Source: Frankiales bacterium
GTDB lineage: Bacteria; Actinomycetota; Actinomycetes; Mycobacteriales; SCTD01
DNA length: 8,138 bases
Direction of reading: 5' to 3'
NCBI GenBank assembly: GCA_025465145.1
Contig: JAODNS010000210.1
Span: 1 to 8,138, forward strand
The notes beneath the pieces were generated by a model, which was not told where the DNA came from, did not search any database, and saw nothing but the letters and a program-made list of their open reading frames with translations. Position numbers and translations under genes: made by a program. Shown in pieces: positions 1-5,039 of this stretch (positions are counted from its first letter, which is position 1; every line of letters starts with the position of its first letter).

Positions 1-1
1 C

Positions 2-286
2 GTGCTGACGGCGCTGCGGCTGTGCGGCGTACGCCGCAGCGAGGCCCACCGGTTCGCGGCGCTGATGTCCCTGCCGGTCACGGCCGGCGCGACCGGGCTG
101 ACGCTGCTGCGCGCGAGGAGCCTGCGCGGGGTCCCGCTGGCCGGCATCCCGGTGGCCGCCGTCGTCGCCGCCGGATCTACGTCAGGTCAACGACGGCACG
201 GCGCCCTGCCCGTCGGCTGGAGCGCCGCCTACCGTCTGGCTCTGGCCGCGGCGATCGTCGTGCGCGGCGCGAGGGAGAAGCCGTGA
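2..286 (+). CDS. UppP-like undecaprenyl-diphosphatase, C-terminal part (cut by window edge)
   Basis: This is the 3' end of a gene that enters from the left; 94 codons precede a TGA. I read it as the tail of a second undecaprenyl-diphosphate phosphatase (integral membrane, C55-PP to C55-P). The support is a comparison with the complete UppP just downstream: a TALRLCGVRRSEAHRF-type segment followed by SLPVTAGATGLTLL matches that protein's TGLLRGLDRVSATRL and GIPALVGAGLYEL, and the final AAYRLALAAAIVVR matches its PYRVALGVVII. The distances between these blocks are nearly equal in the two proteins. The catalytic N-terminal half lies outside the window, so activity cannot be judged. The stretch between the last two blocks is less hydrophobic than in UppP. 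The TGA overlaps the uppP GTG start, which suggests co-transcription. The first visible GTG, at position 2, is probably not the true start. Confidence 0.6.
   Translation: MLTALRLCGVRRSEAHRFAALMSLPVTAGATGLTLLRARSLRGVPLAGIPVAAVVAAGSTSGQRRHGALPVGWSAAYRLALAAAIVVRGAREKP
272..277 (+). promoter_or_regulatory. Shine-Dalgarno of uppP
   Basis: AGGGAG lies 5 bases before GTG 283. It decides the start: the reading frame stays open far upstream, but only this start has a ribosome-binding site and begins with the UppP family N-terminus. Confidence 0.7.
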
Positions 287-1092
287 ACATCCTGCAGGCC
301 GTCGTCCTCGGCATCGTCGAGGGCGTCACCGAGTTCCTGCCGGTCTCCAGCACCGGGCACCTGCTGGTCGCGGAGCGGCTGCTCGGCCTCGACGTCGGCT
401 CGGACGCCCTCACCGGCTTCACCGCCGTCGTGCAGATCGGCGCGATCCTCGCGGCCGTCGCGTACTTCTTCCGAGACATCGTCGGCCTCGTGGCCTCCTT
501 CTTCCGCGGCCTCGCCGGCCGCCGCGATGCCGACTTCCGGTTCGCCGTCGCGGTGCTGCTCGGGTCGATCCCGATCGCCATCGTCGGGTTCGTCCTGCGC
601 GACGTCGTCAAGGAGCTGCAGGCGCTGCTGGTCGTCGGCATCGGCCTGATCGCCTGGAGCCCGGTGATGGTGCTCGCCGAGCGCCGTGCCGCGCAGGACC
701 GTGCGGAGCGGTCGCTCACCTACAAGGACGCGCTCGTCATCGGCGGCGCCCAGTGCCTTGCCCTCATGCCCGGTGTGAGCCGGTCCGGCGCCACCATCTC
801 GACCGGCCTGCTGCGCGGCCTCGACCGGGTGTCCGCGACCCGGCTGTCCTTCCTGCTCGGCATCCCCGCCCTCGTCGGGGCCGGGCTCTACGAGCTGAAG
901 GACGCGACCAAGGGCGACGCGAGCACGGCCGTGGTCCTGCTGGCTACGGTCGTCGCGTTCATCGTCGCGTACGCCTCCATCGCCTTCCTGCTGAAGTTCG
1001 TCAGCAGCCACAAGATCAGCGCGTTCGTGCCCTACCGCGTCGCCCTCGGCGTCGTCATCATCGCCGCGGTGCTCATCGCGCGGGCGACATGA
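283..1092 (+). CDS. uppP: Undecaprenyl-diphosphate phosphatase UppP (BacA family)
   Basis: This integral membrane enzyme dephosphorylates undecaprenyl diphosphate on the outer face of the membrane to regenerate the lipid carrier for peptidoglycan and other envelope polymers. Overproduction of the family is known to give bacitracin resistance. The protein has 269 residues, close to the 273 of the E. coli enzyme. Both signature motifs are intact: EGVTEFLPVSSTGHL at residues 13-27, with the two catalytic-region glutamates E13 and E17, S23 and H26; and PGVSRSG at 163-169, with R167 in the place of the essential family arginine. Several hydrophobic helices follow, ending in PYRVALGVVIIAAVLIA. GTG 283 is chosen because it has a Shine-Dalgarno and overlaps the previous stop (GTGA, 283-286). 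The stop overlaps the corA ATG in the same way (ATGA, 1089-1092), so three genes probably form one operon. In M. tuberculosis the orthologue lies beside the phosphatase/DUF3090/mshC group, as here. Confidence 0.95.
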   Translation: MNILQAVVLGIVEGVTEFLPVSSTGHLLVAERLLGLDVGSDALTGFTAVVQIGAILAAVAYFFRDIVGLVASFFRGLAGRRDADFRFAVAVLLGSIPIAIVGFVLRDVVKELQALLVVGIGLIAWSPVMVLAERRAAQDRAERSLTYKDALVIGGAQCLALMPGVSRSGATISTGLLRGLDRVSATRLSFLLGIPALVGAGLYELKDATKGDASTAVVLLATVVAFIVAYASIAFLLKFVSSHKISAFVPYRVALGVVIIAAVLIARAT

Positions 1093-2111
1093 CGCAGGCG
1101 CAGACGCTGGCCTGCCACGCCGCCTCGACGACCACCTGCCGGGCACACACCCGGGTGTACCGGGACGGCGCGCTGGTCGAGGAGGGCTTCCCCGTCGAGC
1201 GGATCAGCGACCTGCTCGACGAACCGGCGAACGTCGTGTGGCTCGACCTGCTGCTGCCCACCCGCGAGGACCTCGCCGTCGTCACCGAGGAGCTCGGCCT
1301 GCACCCGCTCGCCATCGACGACGCCGTCAACGAGAACCAGCGGCCCAAGCTGGACCGGTACGAGGACCACCTGTTTCTCTCCGCGTACACCGTCGTCGTC
1401 GATCCGAAGTCCGCGGAGCTGACGACGGGCGAGGTGGCCGCGTTCATCACCCGGCGCGCGCTCGTCACCGTCCGCAAGAGCGAGCACGTGGACCTGCAGC
1501 ACCTGCTGGACAGGTGGGACGGCAGCGCCGACCAGGCGGGCAGCGGCGTCGCGTTCCTGCTGCACGGCCTGCTCGACCTGCTGGTGGACCGGCACTTCGA
1601 GGCGGTGCAGGTCCTCGACGACCACATCGAGGACCTCGAGGACGCGCTGTTCGACCCGCAGCCGCGCTCGCAGGAGCTGCAGCGGCGTAGCTTCGAGATG
1701 CGCAAGTCGCTCGTCGTCCTGCGGCGGGTCGTGCTGCCGATGCGGGAGGTCGTCAACACGCTGATGCGCCGCGAGACGCAGATCGTCGGCCCGGACATGG
1801 CGCCGTACTTCCAGGACGTCTACGACCACGTGCTGCGCGCGACGGAGTGGACCGAGAGCCTGCGCGACCTCGTCAGCACGATCCTCGAGACGAACCTGAC
1901 GCTGCAGGGGAACCGGCTCAACGAGGTGATGCGCCGGCTCACCGCCTGGGCGGCGATCCTGGCGGTGACCACCGCGGTCACCGGCTTCTACGGCCAGAAC
2001 GTGCCCTACCCCGGCTTCGGAAAGCAGTCCGGCTTCTACTTCTCCCTCGTCGTGCTGCTGACGCTCACCGGCGGGCTGTTCGTCGGGTTCAAGAAGCGCG
2101 GCTGGCTCTAG
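1089..2111 (+). CDS. corA: CorA-family magnesium/cobalt transporter
   Basis: CorA proteins are pentameric Mg2+ (and Co2+) channels with a large cytoplasmic N-terminal domain and two C-terminal membrane helices. The 340 residues fit: a soluble domain (about 20-280) with the family-type NENQRPKLDRYEDHLFLSAYT region and long charged helices, TM1 at about 282-300, a signature loop at 301-304, and TM2 at about 316-335, ending in the usual basic tail KKRGWL. The loop reads YGQN instead of the canonical YGMN, followed by VPYPGF. To my recollection GQN also occurs in other actinobacterial CorA proteins, so it may be a lineage variant. ATG 1089 is taken because it overlaps the uppP stop (ATGA). No Shine-Dalgarno is evident, so translational coupling is likely. 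GTG 1155 is a weaker alternative start. The stop TAG shares a CTAG with the stop of the opposing reductase gene, leaving no intergenic terminator. Confidence 0.92.
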   Translation: MTQAQTLACHAASTTTCRAHTRVYRDGALVEEGFPVERISDLLDEPANVVWLDLLLPTREDLAVVTEELGLHPLAIDDAVNENQRPKLDRYEDHLFLSAYTVVVDPKSAELTTGEVAAFITRRALVTVRKSEHVDLQHLLDRWDGSADQAGSGVAFLLHGLLDLLVDRHFEAVQVLDDHIEDLEDALFDPQPRSQELQRRSFEMRKSLVVLRRVVLPMREVVNTLMRRETQIVGPDMAPYFQDVYDHVLRATEWTESLRDLVSTILETNLTLQGNRLNEVMRRLTAWAAILAVTTAVTGFYGQNVPYPGFGKQSGFYFSLVVLLTLTGGLFVGFKKRGWL

Positions 2112-2968
2112 AAGGGCATCGCCAGGAACGGCGACGACAGGTCGGCGTCCGCCGCCAGCACCTGCTCGGCATCCGCGAGCTGCATCCGGTCCGCCTCCGC
2201 GGCGAGGACGTGCCGCAGCAGCCGCGCGTCGCCGGGGGTGGCGAGGCCGGTGATCTCCTCGTGCGCCAGCGCCCACGACACGGCCGCCCGGATCTGCCCG
2301 GGGTCGGTGTACGGCTCGTACCAGGTGGCGGCGGTGGGGGAGCCGGGCCAGTTCCGCCTGGCGACGGTCTTGATGACCATCAGGCCGACGTCCTTGGCGC
2401 GCACCTCCTCGACCAGCTGCTCGTACGAGGCGAGGTAGCCGGCGTGCCGGGCGAGCACGCTGTTCAGCGGCGTCAGCACGGTGTCGAACGGGAAGCGGCG
2501 CAGCGCCTCCAGGTGCGTCGCCGGCGCGCGGTGCCCGTGGCCGGTGATCCCGAGGAACCGCACCAGCCCCTCGTCCCGCGCCCGCACCGCGGCCTCCAGC
2601 GCACCGCCCGGCGCGGTGACCCGGTCCAGTTCGTCGACGGTCCCCACCGCGTGCAGCTGCAGCAGGTCCAGCCGGTCGGTCCGCAGCCGCTCCAGCGAGG
2701 TGCCGACCGACCGGTACGCCGCCTCAGCGTCCCGCTCGCCGGTCTTCGACGCGAGGAAGACGCGGTCGCGGATGCCCGGCATCAGCGCGCCGAGCCGCAG
2801 CTCGGCCTCGCCGTAGCTGGCCGCCGTGTGGAGGTGGTTGATGCCGCCGGCCAGCGCCTCCTCGACGGACGCGTCGGCGACGTCTTGCGTGACCTCGCCG
2901 AGCGCCGCAGCGCCATAGACGAGGACCGAGCTGAGGTGTCCGGTGCGGCCGAGCCGTCGCGTCTCCAC
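2108..2968 (-). CDS. Aldo/keto reductase family protein, catalytic Asp replaced by His
   Basis: Aldo/keto reductases are soluble (alpha/beta)8-barrel enzymes that use NAD(P)H to reduce carbonyl groups; the substrate here cannot be inferred. The protein has 286 residues and starts RRLGRTG after VET, typical of the family. Of the catalytic tetrad, Tyr52 (in AASYG), Lys75 (in LASKTG) and His106 (in LLQLHAVG) are present with normal spacing, but the Asp expected five residues before the Tyr is His47 (GINHLHTAASYG, codon CAC at 2830-2828). The barrel continues through GLVRFLGITGHG. GTG 2968 is chosen because a -10-like TACGGT ends six bases upstream and the family N-terminus begins there. The open frame continues upstream only as antisense to the phosphatase and DUF3090 genes. 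Transcription diverges from the phosphatase gene and converges on corA. Family assignment is secure; whether it reduces carbonyls is uncertain. Confidence 0.88.
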   Translation of the reverse strand: METRRLGRTGHLSSVLVYGAAALGEVTQDVADASVEEALAGGINHLHTAASYGEAELRLGALMPGIRDRVFLASKTGERDAEAAYRSVGTSLERLRTDRLDLLQLHAVGTVDELDRVTAPGGALEAAVRARDEGLVRFLGITGHGHRAPATHLEALRRFPFDTVLTPLNSVLARHAGYLASYEQLVEEVRAKDVGLMVIKTVARRNWPGSPTAATWYEPYTDPGQIRAAVSWALAHEEITGLATPGDARLLRHVLAAEADRMQLADAEQVLAADADLSSPFLAMPF

Positions 2969-2974
2969 GTGCTG

Positions 2975-2980
2975 ACCGTA
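2975..2980 (-). promoter_or_regulatory. Likely leaderless -10 element of the aldo/keto reductase gene
   Basis: Read on the minus strand, TACGGT (2980 to 2975) fits the actinobacterial TANNNT -10 pattern and ends six bases before GTG 2968, placing transcription start at or next to the start codon. There is no Shine-Dalgarno in front of this gene, and TACGGT itself cannot act as one, which makes this the least ambiguous of the four similar sites in the window. No good -35 was found. Confidence 0.55.
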
Positions 2981-2991
2981 CGGGCCGCACG

Positions 2992-2997
2992 TAGGGT
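2992..2997 (+). promoter_or_regulatory. Likely leaderless -10 element of the histidine phosphatase gene
   Basis: TAGGGT ends seven bases before ATG 3005, the spacing expected for an mRNA that begins at the ATG. Its AGGG could instead work as a weak Shine-Dalgarno. It lies 11 bases from the opposing TACGGT of the reductase gene. No convincing -35 hexamer was found at 16-18 bases upstream. Confidence 0.5.
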
Positions 2998-3004
2998 CCG
3001 GGCC

Positions 3005-3691
3005 ATGACGACGGTGGTCCTCGTACGGCACGGGCTGACGCACATGACCGGCCCGGTCCTCGCCGGCTGGACGCCGGGGCTGCACCTGGACGGGCGCGGC
3101 CAGAAGCAAGCCGCCGCCGTGGCCGAGCGGCTGCGCGAGGTGCCCTTCGCTGCGCTGGTCTCGAGCCCGCTCGACCGCTGCCTCGACACCGCCGGCGCGA
3201 TCGCGGCAGGACGGGACGTCGAGGTGCAGGTGGACGAGCGGCTGGGCGAGTGCCGCTACGGCGACTGGACCGGTCGGCCGCTCAAGGAGTTGGCCAAGGA
3301 CCCGCTCTGGAAGGTGGTCCAGAACCACCCGTCGGCGGTCACCTTCCCCGGCCCCCAGGGCGAGCCGCTGCGCGAGACGCAGAACCGCGCCGTCGCCGCC
3401 GTCCGCGACTGGAACGCGCGCCTCGGGCCGGACGCCACCTGGCTCGCGTGCTCGCACGGGGACGTCATCAAGGCTGTCGTCGCCGACGCGCTCGGGCTGC
3501 ACCTGGACCAGTTCCAGCGGATCTTCGTCGACCCGTGCTCGGTGACGGTCATCCGGTACACCGAGACACGCCCCTTCGTCGTACGGGTGAACGACACCGG
3601 GGGAGGGGTCGCCGACCTGCTCCCGCCGAAGAAGAAGGGCCGCCGCAAGGCCTCCAGTGACGCCGCCGTCGGTGGCGGTTCGGGCGCATAG
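3005..3691 (+). CDS. Histidine phosphatase, MSMEG_4193 / phosphoglycerate-mutase-like family
   Basis: Members of this superfamily transfer phosphate to a catalytic histidine and hydrolyse it; the natural substrate of this subfamily is not settled. The 228 residues open with MTTVVLVRHG: Arg8-His9-Gly10 is the phosphohistidine motif. SSPLDRCLDTA (about 59-69) supplies a further phosphate-pocket arginine, and the second catalytic histidine is His151 in CSHGD. A GECRYGDWTGRPLKEL block (from about residue 82) is characteristic of the actinobacterial family whose M. tuberculosis member is Rv2135c. The C-terminus (about 200-228) ends in a basic PPKKKGRRK stretch and then an Ala/Gly/Ser-rich tail, probably disordered. 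ATG 3005 is preceded by a leaderless-type -10. The gene is followed after nine bases by DUF3090, then SCO1664 and mshC, a grouping conserved in many actinobacteria and suggestive of a role near mycothiol or inositol metabolism. Family assignment is firm; function is inferred. Confidence 0.9.
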   Translation: MTTVVLVRHGLTHMTGPVLAGWTPGLHLDGRGQKQAAAVAERLREVPFAALVSSPLDRCLDTAGAIAAGRDVEVQVDERLGECRYGDWTGRPLKELAKDPLWKVVQNHPSAVTFPGPQGEPLRETQNRAVAAVRDWNARLGPDATWLACSHGDVIKAVVADALGLHLDQFQRIFVDPCSVTVIRYTETRPFVVRVNDTGGGVADLLPPKKKGRRKASSDAAVGGGSGA

Positions 3692-3694
3692 GCT
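3689..3694 (+). promoter_or_regulatory. Likely leaderless -10 element of the DUF3090 gene, overlapping the phosphatase stop
   Basis: TAGGCT begins with the phosphatase stop codon TAG itself and ends six bases before GTG 3701. It fits TANNNT at leaderless spacing, and no Shine-Dalgarno is visible before GTG 3701. DUF3090 may therefore have its own transcript besides read-through from the phosphatase promoter. No -35 was recognised. Confidence 0.45.
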
Positions 3695-3700
3695 CGACGC

Positions 3701-4258
3701 GTGCCCCGTCAGGTCCACCTCTTCGACCCACCCGAGCGCTTCGTCGCGGGCACGGTCGGCCAGCCGGGCGACCGCACCTTCTACCTGCAGGCGAGCGGCG
3801 ACGGGCGCACCGTGTCGGTGGCGCTGGAGAAGGCCCAGGTGGCCGTGCTGGCCGAGCGGCTCGAGGAGCTGCTCGAGGAGGTCCGCCGCCGCGGCGTCGG
3901 CGACGTGCCGGTCAGCGCGCCGCGCGAGCTCGAGGACACCGCGCCGCTCGACGCGCCGGTCGAGGAGGAGTTCCGCGTCGGCACGATGGGCTTGGCGTGG
4001 GACGGCGAGGACGACCGTGTCGTCGTCGAGGCGCTCGCGCAGCCCGACGGCGACGCCGAGCCCGAGGTCGAGCCGCTGTCGGACGAGGACGAGGGACCCG
4101 ACGCGCTGCGCGTCCGGATCACCGCCGAGGCGGCCCGCGCCTTCATCGTCCGCGCCGAGCGGGTCGTCGCCGCCGGCCGGCCGCCGTGCCCCCTGTGCAG
4201 CCTGCCGCTGGACCCGGAGGGGCACATCTGCCCGCGGCAGAACGGCCACCGGCGCTGA
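3701..4258 (+). CDS. DUF3090 family protein with C-terminal Cys/His cluster
   Basis: This conserved actinobacterial protein has no established function; its M. tuberculosis counterpart is Rv2134c. It has 185 residues, soluble, without signal peptide or membrane helix. The N-terminal part (1-60) contains the family-like HLFDPPERFVAGTVGQPGDR segment, then FYLQAS and a beta-rich region leading into a charged helix (VAVLAERLEELLEEVRRR). The middle (about 70-135) is rich in Asp and Glu, with a FRVGTMGLAWD segment. The end carries C163-P-L-C166, H175-x-C177 and H183, a spacing that looks like a small zinc-binding knuckle; metal binding is inferred. GTG 3701 is used because the family N-terminus begins there and a -10-like TAGGCT lies six bases upstream. 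SCO1664-family follows closely and probably shares the transcript. Confidence 0.9.
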   Translation: MPRQVHLFDPPERFVAGTVGQPGDRTFYLQASGDGRTVSVALEKAQVAVLAERLEELLEEVRRRGVGDVPVSAPRELEDTAPLDAPVEEEFRVGTMGLAWDGEDDRVVVEALAQPDGDAEPEVEPLSDEDEGPDALRVRITAEAARAFIVRAERVVAAGRPPCPLCSLPLDPEGHICPRQNGHRR

Positions 4259-4302
4259 CGTCCGAGCCTGCGGACGCGCCCGACCTGCCGGACACTGCGG
4301 AG

Positions 4303-5013
4303 GTGACCGTCGAGGAGGCCCTCCGGCTGCTCACGGACGGCGTTCTCGAGGTCGAGGGCCGCATGGTCGACGCGAGCAACGCGACGCTCTACTGCACGAC
4401 GACGCTCGACGGCATCACGGCCGCGTGCGTCTACAAGCCGGTACGCGGTGAGCGGCCACTCTGGGACTTCCCGGACGGGACGCTCGCCGGCCGCGAGGTC
4501 AGCGCGTACCTCGTCTCCGTCGCCACCGGCTGGGACGTGGTGCCCCCGACGGTGCTGCGGGAGGGGCCGTTCGGACCCGGCATGTGCCAGCTGTGGGTCG
4601 ACGTCGACGAGACGGTCGACCTGGCCGCGCTGGCCCGCAGCGACCACCCGGACCTGCGCCGGATGGCGGTGCTCGACGCGGTCATCAACAACGCGGACCG
4701 CAAGGGCGGCCACCTGCTGCCCACGCCGGAGGGTCGGGTCCACGGCGTCGACCACGGCGTCTGCTTCTCGTCGGAGGACAAGCTGCGGACCCTGCTCTGG
4801 CAGTGGCGCAGCCTGCCGCTGACGGACGAGGCCGTCGAGGTGCTGTCGCGGGTCCGAGCCGAGTTGGAGGGGGCGCTGGGCGAGCACCTGCACGAGCACC
4901 TGACCCGACGGGAGGTGCGCGCGACCGTGCGACGCGTCGACCGGCTGCTCAGCACCGGGCTGCACCCGGAGCCGTCCGAGGACTGGCCGGCCATCCCGTG
5001 GCCGCCGTTCTAG
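4303..5013 (+). CDS. SCO1664-family protein, PI3/PI4-kinase-like
   Basis: This conserved actinobacterial protein (M. tuberculosis counterpart Rv2133c) has no known substrate. From GTG 4303 it is 236 residues. Early blocks are VEGRMVDASNATLYC, CVYKPVRGERPLWDFPDGTLAGREVSAYL and ATGWDVVPPTVLREGPFG; the YKP lysine is in the place of a kinase ATP-binding lysine. The centre has a catalytic-loop-like VINNADRKGGH (127-137), then HGVDHGVCF (147-155), where D150 would match the metal-binding Asp. This N..DR..(G)(N/H) then D pattern is that of PI3/PI4-kinase and HipA-like folds. The start is uncertain. GTG 4303 leaves a 44-base gap and has GGAGG pressed against it; CTG 4255 would overlap the DUF3090 stop (CTGA) and add 16 residues; ATG 4363 would cut conserved sequence. 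No TANNNT precedes it, so co-transcription with DUF3090 is likely. mshC begins 26 bases after the stop. Confidence 0.85.
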   Translation: MTVEEALRLLTDGVLEVEGRMVDASNATLYCTTTLDGITAACVYKPVRGERPLWDFPDGTLAGREVSAYLVSVATGWDVVPPTVLREGPFGPGMCQLWVDVDETVDLAALARSDHPDLRRMAVLDAVINNADRKGGHLLPTPEGRVHGVDHGVCFSSEDKLRTLLWQWRSLPLTDEAVEVLSRVRAELEGALGEHLHEHLTRREVRATVRRVDRLLSTGLHPEPSEDWPAIPWPPF

Positions 5014-5027
5014 CCCGGGCTGCTCGG

Positions 5028-5033
5028 TAGGGT
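5028..5033 (+). promoter_or_regulatory. Likely leaderless -10 element of mshC
   Basis: TAGGGT ends six bases before ATG 5040, within the 26-base gap after the SCO1664-family gene. The spacing fits a leaderless transcript. AGGG could also serve as a Shine-Dalgarno for transcripts reading through from upstream. No -35 is evident. Confidence 0.5.
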
Positions 5034-5039
5034 CGGCGG

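Noticed and set aside
22..282. Extending uppP upstream in frame to position 22
   Set aside because: The extra residues are Arg/Gly/Pro-rich, unlike UppP, and overlap the preceding gene; GTG 283 has a Shine-Dalgarno.
1032..2276. 414-codon minus-strand open frame antisense to corA
   Set aside because: Shadow of corA with repetitive Arg/Val/Glu composition; CorA motifs are clear on the plus strand.
2971..4249. Long minus-strand open frame upstream of the reductase start (about 427 further codons)
   Set aside because: It is antisense to the phosphatase and DUF3090 genes, low in complexity, with no recognisable family; the reductase family N-terminus begins at GTG 2968.
4363..4365. ATG 4363 as the start of the SCO1664-family gene
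   Set aside because: It would remove the EEALRLLTDGVLEVEGR-type segment that belongs to the family N-terminus; GTG 4303 keeps it.
5013..5020. GCCCGGGC palindrome after the SCO1664-family stop as a terminator
   Set aside because: Eight bases with no loop cannot form a stable hairpin, and such palindromes are expected by chance in this base composition.
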